From assembly GCA_945904015.1 (NCBI GenBank), contig CAMDPK010000011.1, positions 1 through 64,000 on the forward strand: a DNA stretch of 64,000 bases, given 5' to 3'. The position numbers were made by a program, and so were the translations under genes. Below, one piece after another: positions 49,601 through 52,791 of the stretch (the stretch's first letter is position 1; every line of letters begins with the position of its first letter). The notes beneath the pieces were generated by a model. It was not told the origin of the DNA. It worked only from the letters and a program-made list of their open reading frames with translations, and ran no database searches. The stretch comes from Candidatus Kuenenia stuttgartensis. GTDB taxonomy: Bacteria; Planctomycetota; Planctomycetia; Planctomycetales; Planctomycetaceae.

Positions 49601-50209
49601 GTTTGCAGTGGTTCCGGTCCCGGAGGAATTCAACGTCAACGTGATTGTGCCAGGACCACTCGAGATCATCGGCAGCGCATTGACTCCGAGCGGCGACTTA
49701 ATGACGGTCAGCGTCGTGCCATTTTCGGCGACGCCCAACCGAGCCGTGCCGATGCGCAGCACAGCGGCTCCGCCGGAACCGAAGTCCGTCACCGTCGAGG
49801 CGGGACGGAAGCCGCCGTCATGCCCGGCTTCGTAGATTTGGATTGCACCGAGGGTGCCGGTGTTCAGCGTTTGACCGGGGCTGAACTGGAACAGCAGTTC
49901 GCGCGGCATCTCGGTCAGTGTGGTGCCGTCGGCGATGAACAACCCACCGTTGGGTGTCACCGACACGAAGCTTGGCGGCGTAAGCACCAAGCGCGGTTCA
50001 AGCCCTTCAGCGTGAGCGCTGACAACGATCGGGCCGTGCAACAACTTCTGGTGCTGTTGTGGGCTGAGTCGTTTCAGGCGACGTTTCGAGAAGCGGATTC
50101 GGCGAGAAAATGAGCGCAACCAAGGAGTAAAAAACATTGGATCACAGCCTCTTGGATAAGAGTTGGGCCCGCTGCGATACCGCCGAGAAAATGGCGTGAG
50201 TTTGGACAC
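25655..50209 (-). CDS. giant LEPR-motif, calcium-binding/adhesin-like exported protein with metzincin motif
   Basis: 8,184 codons. A basic N-terminus (SFSRRIRFSKRRLKRL) leads to AEGLEPRLVL at residues 67-76, the LEPR-XLL export-type signal of planctomycetal giant proteins. Then, approximately: pre-peptidase C-terminal (PPC) beta-sandwiches near 655-755 and 1010-1090; a metzincin motif HEVGHVLGLGH at 958-968 with SIM downstream; beta-helix-like regions near 1280-2100 and 5000-5170; another PPC near 2550; recurrent ~60-residue modules (about 1740-5500), densest at 3640-4300; cadherin/VCBS-like domains at 5600-6100 (VNDAPVA, VNDDPVAVDDTY, GVLANDTD); RTX repeats at 6400-6480; long 120-150 residue repeats at 6570-7840; and a final RTX block at about 7920-8165. 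It is probably surface-bound or secreted and stabilised by Ca2+. Start may be GTG 50209 or ATG 50137 (MFFTPWLRS). Confidence 0.9.
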   Translation of the reverse strand: MSKLTPFSRRYRSGPNSYPRGCDPMFFTPWLRSFSRRIRFSKRRLKRLSPQQHQKLLHGPIVVSAHAEGLEPRLVLTPPSFVSVTPNGGLFIADGTTLTEMPRELLFQFSPGQTLNTGTLGAIQIYEAGHDGGFRPASTVTDFGSGGAAVLRIGTARLGVAENGTTLTVIKSPLGVNALPMISSGPGTITLTLNSSGTGTTANGLLSFLQTDPTAKTLLTAELLTDPGTTGNTSLTAFTTLPPFTLTGAGAASALSDFGAGAGFNLQFRANATGPAGNLISLQFVRRDLGSVGATIREPLINVVGNRIEVTLNSNATAFTRASDLISAWGRPANAAANALVTPSVAFQTGASSPSLAALPDGTVLQLSGADQLLTPGYRDLDSGSTREVIYRFGESLGNDRYRIQVIGTGANPLTNAGGEAVNNGADTRLTFTLDLGAQINSVVPQPIIRDQVLTVLNAANVSDGDVLLIDPGTLSTLGTPNLFAFEFDRDAVANVQPGNNRINISAAVTTADIASSIAAAITAALTTQMQGLTAVYTASNNFVTIRGNAFDARLTLSQKTAGAMSVAAGGITQRSNLVNVSFTPEQLSTASATDPRYYQLIDTKGTTSTSDDTVRIPTSVVYDNVHNTAVLDFGGNLPTATYRLQIGASQESDDSLATAIKLGTLYSGSGSGTAAFLGDNGSGAADVDLYQLSANTVGDLTISIAPDASLNSKVELLDSSGTVIAPTAYTDNAAGVAEVFAKTALAANTALNPFYYVRITSSGGPPTGSYQLSVTTTATDPSTGTDNNSSYATATNLGSLGTAGKTISSAITTQFTPIPSEPGANDEPGHRTFPVFPGEPETHNGAFTSSGLTVGSAYRTYNFPDFYGNDPQGNALYNQITPGQKDLVRGFFAILSHYTGLQFEESANGGLGVITGDPRASKPNIFPGGIAGGSAIINAALNNDESWGGGWMNIMMHEVGHVLGLGHSSDLPGSIMAGGSETSGLQTPKPSETLLTDWDIEHFKRSYQSFSADIDLYKFDVTTAGTFSAEVTAERQLPTTSRLDAALTLFRDPFAIAASDFSASGATVTFTAANAGSFGNDIRINVTKSDHLGATNNLPTFTVSGHTINLDLDSSGTTADNLILTWNANAQVNVLVRASLTTAAATGTSNVAANVAASGTVIALGGGNREIITRNDDYYGKDPYLNIQLQPGTYYVGITAKGNTSYDPTVSDSGAGGQSDGAYGLRLGFASDVVSNIVDADSSTATALDGDNDNHSGGAFNFWFESGTTIYVDKATTVAVAQQDGTIAKPFSTIGAATSKAGSRIVVPVAGPAFDAVNNIGINDGDYFTISDGTNPAKTFEFDKDVVANVTTPNIRVNISAAANASDVATAIAAAINGATSGTFFTTAAATIVSTTNAYVDLTSSSTLDVSGVTNPATTSGLLTAQNLIRIVGNGGADNDVATITDNAPYLVGINNTSVTLADGRNFDVPQGATVTIDGGAILKLQSANIDVGSSVANVDRQDGALQLLGTPSRQVYLTSFRNDAIGGNSDASSTGPFAGHWGGIVFRQDSDMNDNVFRDRDGNMVFLNSVFQASLSYGGGQVSVNSVVDVYDPIHILTERPTVAYSTITNSNDAAISADPNSFDDSNGRIGPDIHKNLLGGTAATNNSLNGLFIRIKTDANGTPIDKLSVNARFNDTDITHIITENLEIVGNAGGTLSSNEVQQLDVLGQPTSGFFTLNYNGVAPTERTSITKTITAGQTTMTVADSTTLPAVSNGSYDIIVGAERMRVINIVNNTITVQRGVDGTTAVAHGYNPTGNTLTAAVNAAVVVMPFSGTVGFPTTRPIAIKIDNEEMLLTAAGGVQRGFNGTTPAPHASGATVSVLDNITLSLKTVPLASTATPAQIQAALENLAGVGSGGVNVTGGDLPQAPIYIEFTIQLGSQNIAPLTVNNSPLLESPAVVPMTNGVVKLNTVTEGGVSTARPSGRLMIDPGTVVKLGSARIEAERGTSNLIAEGIDGTPVVFTSIFDDRYGGASGTFDLKKDGFSPFTSANANAPRVGDWGGLVFQVQSHVSLDHAYIAFAGGQTPVQGGTGSFNPLEIHEATARVANTTFEFNANGVSAAGPDGQRGNRETNDAAVIFVLGAQPVLVNNVFKDNNGSVISIDPDAMKAINVTDPGRSTGSLSNFPQFADNQGPLVRLNRMSSDSDNPLLTLNALLGMRVRAGALDTQTVWDDTDIVHILTAAPISLLQTPLVGGIGAGATQFNVTDATVFPATPFTVAIGGEWMTVTAVNGAQLTVNRAATGGSGATAHNGGDQVSLVTGIADFMFHTSGGLRLQSAPDASLVIKLGPSAGFDIGSSKIGLIDIPDRIGASMQIIGTPGFPVVMTSLKDDQVGAGLDPKGFPHTDTDSNDTVLTAAFAAPFGVGNNTLTVVSTSHLPGGNFLAMIDHEVMQLTIVNATTLRILAVGLNGTLATSHNAGTQVGIAPIAGDWDRVLFDKYSNDANFVSVNELEKPLTGGTDINGTVNASLNNAQFLGDLAPNLKAADEHRRGGYEVHGYISVDSPKDVDVYSFTADAGTEIWLDIDKTDPALDTVLEMIDANGNVLARSQGLSNALVPVLTVGTITPTTLTKSVEQGGDFYATTIRDAGMRVTLNGNAGTTNTYFVRVRSNPSSTDQTNTTNLTDLKGGLTSGQYQLQIRLQQRDQQPGVTVQFADIRYATTGVDVKGLPYHSPLTAEAGEIAGDNQNRLGGQYLGNLMASDLNSVGVAGFLAGATDIDFYQLDLGYQAVQIIPGANGLGMQWSGVIDLDWADGLTRPDTTLALFDSNGKVIFVGRSSNVQDDQRAPGQNNDTDLSRGSAGIHDAFIGPISLPAVDDTAQPVRYYLAVVNNEQMPTALTAFFDGNDGQRTVRLEPVDSLKRIAEDHIGFVGYTSNGAQVDPVGAIDASNVGAPSSAVPLININDQYTVSSQVTPMTFQEVALYVQGLNFIETNNPLTANRATRPSRDQGLGTNANSSNLQDVVIRSDGVLYGYRRVNTGNSSTNNGQVGTLVTIDSGTGVVTDVGSDAISAGSPAFQSGVGSQAFEQFTNSDDVDGLTFRRSGNPGPSYDLYYSVRDSGFDATTAGGTVYNSKLYTATNTGSAALNQATGSNLATGIRGDIQLAGTNPASGSGLFFDPAPTSGTINIQTRAQGAQANGVQLIVTSSNNPTRITNVANGVVTVNAFNDGTTFATIQAVVDAVNGVTASTGNLAAQAQQVLTAVTGGVNAATTVRGGQTITALGGSDDPSGQRIQGNVTGLAFDRIDSSGGGILYGVTSGEGTAGRGSQLIEIDRASGVAIIRRDFSSLGIGTGASGFGAAGTNVQPNGSDTGFEGLALGPQNVPIINGTLAADITAGQTTITINLLNTLPTTLPFDLLIGDEMMSVTASSTVGNVATVDVTRDASVDKGHAAGDSISIPGYFKNTLLAVTRDGSLLALNTDATLANIGDSMIAFDGGNSSQTISVAGAPTAGSYFTLSFDDDGLPGTAPQTTAPIAYNAPAVVSQNEIQLVSTAAYGGTYTLSFVDNLYHVTSLQDSIDDVDTSFDVESAAGLPGANFIIRVDNEEMLVQSRAGTTLTIAPLGRGVHGTLAVPHNDTASVFEVLTTATSGATLSTTASGATGAISTTSGTPSDTTFGATGVNPVADINVFDTTGFPSSGMIRIGIEDITYTGITATSFTGVTRGAGGTTIVNHLSGITVTSIATTSGATGVNPVADINVVDTTGFPSSGTIRIGSEEITYAGITAASFTGITRGANGTAIVDHPDGTGIALLSVSSSSSDIYADTTSFPASGTIRIGTEDIIYTGTTGTSFTGVTRGANGTTAASHAVNAPISLVTDSATNLTDINVVDTTGFSAFGTIRIGTEDIIYTGITATSFTGVSRGANGTAIVNHANGSAIFPLSADISAVDTTSFPAFGRIRIGTEDIIYTGTTPTSFTGITRGANGTTIANHAGGATISRVLTTATLTANVSTAAQVAVAVENAITAVHPGAGTVAGSAATLSAGLTGNVTINGTTLNVGSTGNFPNNGLITIDQEQMTYSGKNAAQTQFLNLVRAVNGTAASSHAAGATVTMSVSQLTFSGADLGQRNLDDLTGNPTNLDGNEIQTIATMTGGRQTTMTGPATAISTIINVASTTGFPAAGTILIDGEQITYSTFTGTTAFGSVGTAVTRGVNGTVAAAHSVNAIVYLVTSNVSGAITAVQPTIPVSSTAGFPSTGGTIQIDNEQITYTTLLATQFGNVVTGVTRGANGTTAAAHSNLAAVVPVNTFSLTLNDPILPGTTTIGTFIPFNVTQAVLQADFDAALGRSQAIVTGGPMPGSPFTVQFTGLRANRDMPAILVTPTPQSWNFERQALTMSPSASGRFALTFGPDTTGTMNFNASAATVQAQLNTLASIGANGVTVTSSNGLTLNQGATYYIDFTGTSTLFVDVNQPVITVDLATTTLVGGTVTVTGDVIRGNAASFNAIETRKGLSFSVATFPISTQQDGRLSVFDALVGLPALTAADVTVSAIGAGLPASSDIVQFIGPTYGGTAQPLLIVDNFGMGGVSSASVAISSVPGDYLPDDVIATNATLSGARGLAFSPLDINLWHPTTFTNNSIGHGINATPDNSRDPSDPLKAAPRDLTYGLATNDNKDSYQESVGSANLYFGLETFRTPGGSTTNNYYAYQGSESQLGVLNNIWQNDLTSNVNIRNNYNTPGGAFGRLKTNTIDLSGYTAADKPTFYFNYLLDTGDGTPGGGSNLTDQNMRDSARVFVSTDGGSSWNLVATNNSQLTVVFPAPAAGELGLFLADDSTYGSAAMSANGAVQQLFSTDTWRQARVDLSSFVGSANVQFRFDFSTAGSVGEALDQDAPALPGDGFGHFSEEIGDDVDLAARRGQNNNHGGFYVDDLIVGFAERGEMVTYPTAGGPAAAAPSFTDLYTGFANSRADQQSKIFPAPPVVIGSGTYQFEIRRGAEYMTFGMDAAIPGKVIPSVTTPFDTNDRLIGSQYATIGTAMYTSSVVPGDQNVSRPQGMVVIQGNFVHDISGSGIVVEPGARDNNGSFTYPGVARNTPVANTNRLVTSVMIVNNVLSNYGQNNAGIEFRGDPGNSPQAAVPMGKIVNNTIYGGLVPRGTGILVANNAGPTLMNNIVANTVFGVSVDGTSSPNTDVTTTLFQNNTSNGVVGTNSIQVANPLSPLFLNPSVGNFYLAPSTASDPNRAIDSSLNTRVARGTYTPVTIALGIPTQNLFSPDFDLYGQQRVTDKQPNFDVSAGLGSNIFKDRGAIELADFSGPVASLNVVPDNTTLVPDNQAGVDLDLTNNSMSIDNPPLLTKFVVSLVDPGTLPNAGVGVDDSLVGLLAGSAFTLTQIDITNYTSAIVTGTIAGSVTTLDSSITLSNVSGFPTAAPFSIFVESEAMTVTSIAGNTFFVSRTAPVAHSIGALVTSAAVTGTLALDAATLDPSIELTTATGFPTTAPFTILVDSEAMKVTAINGTTLTVTRPFPVAHLAGALVTYAPQLLVQNVDYTFAYNANNNQSIFTALTVFPSEARYNIKVNNEADPLHPAYANAIRDTAGNTIQPNQLDGTTQFNILVTNGSNDRPLIVLPLTTPSTAEDTEVTLSGASAIQITDADAFLNNGELQVTLTATNGTFKLATIFGLDFSFAAETLPGGSMVPAGSDNAVDAAPAGAGVIAATFRGTLLELQAALDGLSFKPGQDVNDPTGLGAPNDDISLDIAVNDLGNYWVNPVNGTQDSPQTNNLLLPHTRRFIVTAVNDAPVAVFTPPSPFVVLEGATAADIVTAGGNTFASSSLKGPVTADDEVTQTLTYSNFSNNNSGLFTAGGQPAIDSTGKLTFTLLDNDVNGTATVTLRITDNGPAPNANAFVTATFDIQINPVNDDPVAVDDTYVVRAGFTITVNPNGVLANDTDVDLPADTLTVLAITDMPDFFSVFTWNPNGSFTYAPDNSGALTDFFEYTLSDGNGGTDTGRVDIDINQAPVINDQSFTIVENSLSGAVVPGTPVAALDPNPGQAISYSILSIVNQSGTAVPTAFSIVTSGANEGQIAVNDASQMNYEVNQYFDLVVQVADIVSPITETMFDTATIRINLTDLNEQLTVTLAAGFDNVTLVNVGGILHVYESSGMTPANDVVPPMAIATTTDVLITGRNGFSNELTIDFGGSGGTPVPAGGVAFAGGSGAGSDSLKLIKAIGTVGTVIHTFTNASSGTVNVDGKVVTYSGLEPISDELVATDRTFTFSNSADTITLNDSGTNADGKSVLSSTGTSETVIFQNPTNSLTINADGVGGTLGDTLKLLGLDPSLNRGNVTVNGRGGNDTLIGLASSPNTFNMSGPQAGSLNGFNFSNIETLQGGSATDTLSYSGYGAGSPVTVNLATGINPTDLSKISSIEHVIGGAGDDILTGSSGNDTLVGGGGKDLLTGGSGNDSLEGGDGDDVLVDGVGNDNLVGGDDNDRYKLPLLLTPGAIQTLDSSGTGQDTVDFTGAVAGVTFDMDSTAAQTVFGAGTPGVTVTLTGEFSGFVGTSHNDSVKAKLTTLGRTIDGAGQDSLGSDTFTAVSAAAALDWTINGLGSGTIASAGPLTLAFLGLENLVGSASADTFGFAAGGSVPGTINGTGTGNVLSYATYGTAATVNLQTSTATGILAGPTGIVPGFSNLQSYVGNTANTALKDTLTGKNSATDWYITADNTGNFTNAATAPVFTSFENLTGGTGNDRFFLSDTFGVTGTINGGGTPGLDTLSYAAYTTPVSVIVGGIGSTKVGTVLGIETFVGGMTNSDTLTGPNAINTWNLTSSTGGNIANSAGTVVVTYSLFESFNGGASDDTFKISSGVTIGGAIDGKGGKDTLNLSLLGTARTVELTGDDSTGFTGTDTGAITGGFKGINSIIATAATTDSLKGIDDRNATWEIDGSNRYIDQLSGQALEFSAFENFNVGLNSNNTFTVSNGTQTANLIGGGGTDSFIFSDGAKLTGYVDGGAGTDTLSFAPASTGQTFTLTGLGLTDGFNGRVESGSPLTKVISGDFKNIDSIAGGNGGDTLIGRDVAATWTLDAASIYAENVAPFATLPFSSIENLTGGNNSDLFGISGNQSANLNGGAGDDTFRFNEGATLNGTITGGANDDTVSFEGNTTAATIGSIVGSVNLNNLDTIETVIGGDGIDTLIGLTSGSVFDITSEDSGTVTPTGATTPVLTFENFQNLTGSSGADTFKLTGSGFLTGTIDGGLGTDLLNFAGLATGRTVTLAALGGLDGFNGTENTGDALLGGFKNINSITGGSSPDDQFVGAIPDSANPLRDLDAVWDINSSMSYSAGGRTLTFAAWETMTGGRGNDLFTITGIRSGDLHGGGGGGLDTFRFMAGATLAGEIDGDEGNDTLSFVSYTTALNATLGENQSSGYGGGVVLSSNNSNVLTSFRNIDTLLGGTASDTLNGINDITPDDNTAAWKIDGDNFYSSPGLTIDNVLYIDTADYLNFRSFENLIGGDADDTFRILGLSQTVNLSGNGGNDQFILLGDSNVNGIIDGGDGEDTFDLRGKTSGQTVNINSLISLENVIGSSAIDTLVGAPSASTTFVITGLNSGTAGSGSIGFTGFENLQGGTKADRFEFQEDGKITGTINGGAGGDTLQFTDMTSSQAIALTGTGTTDGFTGNAGVTVANFTNIDILFGSSGSDSVRGLNSAATWTSSGATVNYTSSRTINLSDIEVLIGGTAADTFTLSGSTITTADGGSGSDTLVAASLAGNVFTVSGANSGSIGSIAFASIENLRGGSGPDSFVFSNSSGTPSLSGTLDGGTGNDTLSFAGTSLAQAILLTAVGTSDGFKGTATSIPASGFNNINALVGSTAANDSVKGLNAASTWTSSALSVTYKVNTSSRTINIASDIETLLGGTAVDTVTLSGATPIKTVDGGSGNDVINASAVTGNITLIGNVGNDSLTGGSQGDSIDGGVGLDTLSGGGGNDVIAGGDGNDSIDGGAGDDSLDGGIGDDAINGGLSGKDTIRGGAGNDKLDGGAGGTTVGTAPSSALADSDDIIHGGAGNDSILGQGGNDFLFGEAGNDTIDGGDGHDVIDTGSFSANNTSFDTATSLNKVLGGSGNDAIRGGAGKDTLNGGDGNDCIMGGAGADSLLGGTGTGNDVLRGQDGNDTLAGEGGTADSLDGGTGTNSSSTGEFSGDFSAIFSDASFDALIASIP
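25720..26450 (-). repeat. C-terminal RTX nonapeptide repeat block
   Basis: The 3' end of the giant gene encodes tandem GGxGxDxhx nonapeptides such as GGAGNDKLDGGAG, GGDGNDSIDGGAGDD and GEAGNDTIDGGDGHD. These form Ca2+-binding beta-rolls in RTX proteins and often mark type I secretion substrates. The DNA is correspondingly repetitive. Confidence 0.9.
30780..31020 (-). repeat. internal RTX nonapeptide block
   Basis: A second, internal set of Ca2+-binding nonapeptides (GGAGDDILTGSSGNDTLVGG, GGDGDDVLVDG, GGDDNDRYKL) in the giant protein, residues about 6400-6480. It separates the cadherin-like half from the long C-terminal repeats. Confidence 0.88.
37300..39300 (-). repeat. tandem cluster of ~60-residue modules in the giant gene
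   Basis: Units follow the pattern TTGFPxSGxIRIGxEDIxYTG, then SFTGVTRGANGTxxxxH. Equivalent positions recur at 38371, 38548, 38743, 38932 and 39142, i.e. every 177-210 bases. Neighbouring copies share long identical stretches at DNA level, implying recent duplication or gene conversion. More diverged copies flank the cluster. Confidence 0.88.
47306..47338 (-). other. metzincin zinc-binding motif HExxHxxGxxH in the giant protein
   Basis: Codes for HEVGHVLGLGH (residues 958-968), preceded by a helical NIMM segment and followed by GSIM, which could be the Met-turn. The upstream region (FFAILSHYTGLQFEE) resembles matrixin/serralysin-like catalytic domains. All three His and the Glu are intact. 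Confidence 0.85.
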
Positions 50210-50565
50210 GATACTTAGCCGGTCAAAGCGCTGGCAATGGCCGTACTGAAATTCGCGGTCCTACAACCCTCGACTGATCTCAATGGTTCGCAACAAAACG
50301 ATCTCCTATGTCGTGCGACACGGAGAGCCGATGTCAAATTCGGACGTCGTGCGACTTGTCCGTTTGTCCGAATCAGCGAAGGACTGCGGTCTGACGAAGA
50401 TGACTTCGGCGGAATCGGCTGGAACCGCCCTACCGATTGCTAGTCGTGAATCGGTCGCACCGGCGCTTCGTCCCGTGACGATCGCTCCGCCGGCATGCGG
50501 AGGTTTCCTGACACGGGAAGTCGTTCGGACGTCTACTTCCGAACTCCCGGACGTGGGCGTCCAGG
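50210..50565. other. gap upstream of the giant gene
   Basis: 356 bases between the giant gene and the aminotransferase gene, both on the minus strand. No gene was seen. It should hold the giant gene's promoter; TTGACC occurs on the minus strand near 50221-50226, but no convincing -10 box follows. The right part has decayed palindrome words (TTCGGACGT, GGACGTGGGCGTCC) related to the 9655 element. Confidence 0.45.
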
Positions 50566-51486
50566 CTACACGATCACCGTCGGCGGAGAGATCAGCCGAA
50601 CCCCTTCGGAGCGAGTCAGCTCGGCAAACAATTCGCTCAGACGTTGGGTCATCGGGCCGTGTTGGCCAGTTCCGATTGTGCGGCCATCGACGTCGATGAC
50701 GGCGGCCAGTTCGCCCATCGTGCCGGTGCAGAACATTTCGTCGGCGCGATAGACCTCAGTCAGCGAGAGATCGCGTTCGGCGTGCGGGATGCCGTGCGTG
50801 CGGCAAAGATTCAGCACGGTCGTGCGCGTGATGCCTTCCGGGCAGGCGACCAGTCGGCTGGTGATGACCTCGCCGTGATCGACGAGGAAGACGTGCGTCG
50901 CGTTGGTCTCGGCGACGAAGCCTCGCGTGTCGAGCATCAAGGCGTCATCGGCCCCGGCGTGATTGGCTTCCAGCTTCGCGAGGATCGACTGGATCAAATT
51001 GTTGTGATGAATTTTCGGGTCGAGGCAGTCGGGCGGAAAGCGGCGCACGCTGCTGGTGATGAGTTTCAAGCCCGCTTTGTCGTAGACCGGCGGCTTGTGT
51101 TCGGCGAGCACGATCAGCGTCGGACCTACCGTGTTGAGCCGCGGGTCCATGCCCGATGTGTACTTCACTCCGCGAGTCAGCGTCAGCCGGATGTGGACGC
51201 CGTCGAACATCTGGTTGGCTTCGAGTGTCCGACGAATCTGTTCGATCAGCTCGTCGTCGGCCGGAATCTGCGAGAACGCAAGCGCCTTGGCGGAACCGCG
51301 CAACCGAGCGAGGTGCTCATGCAATTTGAAGATGCGGCCGGAGTACAACCGCAAGCCTTCCCAGACGGCGTCGCCCCCTTGCACGACCGAATCGAAAGGG
51401 CTGACTCCCGCTTGGTCGCGATGCACCAGCCGTCCGTTGAGGTTGACGATCAGATCACGATTCAGCGGATTAAATTTCTGGTGCAT
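50566..51486 (-). CDS. class IV aminotransferase (branched-chain amino acid aminotransferase-like)
   Basis: PLP transaminase of about 306 residues from ATG 51486 (MHQKFNPLNRDLIVNLNGRL). Family features are SVVQGGDAVWEGLRLY, PLP Lys in DPKIHHNNLIQSILAKLEA, DALMLDTRGFVAETNATHVFLV and the phosphate-binding EMFCTGTMGELAAV. These match the IlvE/D-alanine aminotransferase superfamily; IlvE-like activity on branched-chain amino acids is most likely. The longer frame to 51561 runs through a palindromic element. No partner genes of branched-chain synthesis are adjacent. Confidence 0.88.
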   Translation of the reverse strand: MHQKFNPLNRDLIVNLNGRLVHRDQAGVSPFDSVVQGGDAVWEGLRLYSGRIFKLHEHLARLRGSAKALAFSQIPADDELIEQIRRTLEANQMFDGVHIRLTLTRGVKYTSGMDPRLNTVGPTLIVLAEHKPPVYDKAGLKLITSSVRRFPPDCLDPKIHHNNLIQSILAKLEANHAGADDALMLDTRGFVAETNATHVFLVDHGEVITSRLVACPEGITRTTVLNLCRTHGIPHAERDLSLTEVYRADEMFCTGTMGELAAVIDVDGRTIGTGQHGPMTQRLSELFAELTRSEGVRLISPPTVIV

Positions 51487-51505
51487 GATTTCGTCACGCG
51501 AAGCC

Positions 51506-51564
51506 GACGTGGAGCACGTTTTTAACGTGCTCGTCACGGGCACGTTGAAAACGTGCCCCACGTC
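51506..51564. repeat. palindromic element (GAGCACGTT family), intergenic copy
   Basis: 25-base arms 51506-51530 and 51540-51564 are inverted copies with two mismatches (GACGTGG.GCACGTTTT.AACGTGC). It separates the aminotransferase gene from the hypothetical gene at 51574. The same family is inserted inside yggS at 53008. Confidence 0.9.
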
Positions 51565-51573
51565 ATTGCCGCC

Positions 51574-52662
51574 CTATTTGTTTTCGGGCGGGGCATCTGC
51601 CCCAGCGTCTTTCGCCGGAATCTTCTCAGCCGCCGCGATTTTGGGAACTCGTTTCACGACCGGAACGCGGATGTCGTCCGGCTGATAAATCCATTCGGGT
51701 TCGCCATCGACGTGGTACTCTTTTTCCTGGGTATTTCGTTCGTCGCCGGGTCGCCAGAAGCGTTGGATCAGCGTCTTGCGCCAGATGATCGGCTTCTCTT
51801 CGTCATCGGTCACTCGATCATAGGTCGTCGTGTAGAACCAGATGTTGGCCTCGGGATCGGCTGGGCCGGGTTTCTTTTCGTCGAAGAGGTTGTAGGTTTC
51901 GGAGGCGGCTTTCCAGGGAGATTTGCTGTCCCAGATTTGGTCCGAGAACGTGAGCTTGCCTTCCTTCACTCGATCCACGAGCGCCTGGTAGGTGACCGGG
52001 CCACGCACCAGTTTGTAGCCGTTCGAGAATCCCGACAGCATGATCGTGAAGCGGTCGGCCGCGGGATCGACACCGCGCCACATCGCGACTCCGTAGTGCA
52101 TTTGCGGTGGCATTCCAGGTGCCGCTTCGTTGGGGATAGCTCCGGAGATCTTCACGCTGTTCTTCAGCACAATGCCCAGAGGCAAGTGTGACGTTTTGCC
52201 TTCTTGTTCGCGTTTGCGAATTTCTTTTTCGGCGGCAGGGATCAGGCGATCGTCGTAGATGTTCTGCGGCCCGTTGTCCTGCGTGATGAGCGAAATCTCA
52301 GGGATAAACAGCGGCGGAGTGACTTCCGGGTCGAAGGTGTTCGTGGACGGTGCCTCGGTTTCTTCTTTGACTTCGCCAAGCCCCCGGTTCACGACTCGGT
52401 ACATCAAGTAGATGACGGATTCTATGCGCTTCTTGCCGGTCTTTGGGTCGGGCAGTTCAACCTTGATTTGCCGCAGAGATTTGTACTGGACCTCCAAGAC
52501 CCACAAGTTGGACTGGCTGGCTCGTTCATCGCCAGTGGTTTGGGACGACGCGACATACTTGAAGCCATAGTCCGGCTCCTTCTCCTGAGCGTGGCAGAGA
52601 GATACAGCCAGACTGGAGCAACCCGCCGCCAACAGACAAACGCAAGCGATGATTCGTGGCAT
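51574..52662 (-). CDS. conserved secreted protein of unknown function
   Basis: 362 residues from ATG 52662 (MPRIIACVCLLAAGCSS), after GGATGGCGAC. The N-terminus is a signal peptide, possibly a lipoprotein (LLAAGC) or cleaved at CHA-QE. The body is soluble, with a Tyr/Trp-rich centre (YLMYRVVNRGLGEV, GVAMWRGVDPAADRF, IQRFWRPGDE) and a charged Pro/Ala tail. No known domain or catalytic motif was recognised. The much longer frame extending to 53388 is antisense to yggS and is not believed. Confidence 0.75.
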   Translation of the reverse strand: MPRIIACVCLLAAGCSSLAVSLCHAQEKEPDYGFKYVASSQTTGDERASQSNLWVLEVQYKSLRQIKVELPDPKTGKKRIESVIYLMYRVVNRGLGEVKEETEAPSTNTFDPEVTPPLFIPEISLITQDNGPQNIYDDRLIPAAEKEIRKREQEGKTSHLPLGIVLKNSVKISGAIPNEAAPGMPPQMHYGVAMWRGVDPAADRFTIMLSGFSNGYKLVRGPVTYQALVDRVKEGKLTFSDQIWDSKSPWKAASETYNLFDEKKPGPADPEANIWFYTTTYDRVTDDEEKPIIWRKTLIQRFWRPGDERNTQEKEYHVDGEPEWIYQPDDIRVPVVKRVPKIAAAEKIPAKDAGADAPPENK

Positions 52663-52791
52663 GTGTCGCCATCCTGCGAAGTGAGATTCCGTTCCGACGG
52701 AGCCGCCGGAAATCGTGTCGGACTCTATTCGTGACGTCGCCGAAGGGTCAATACGTTGTCGGGGCTGGCCGACCGCCTCAGAATGCTCCGC

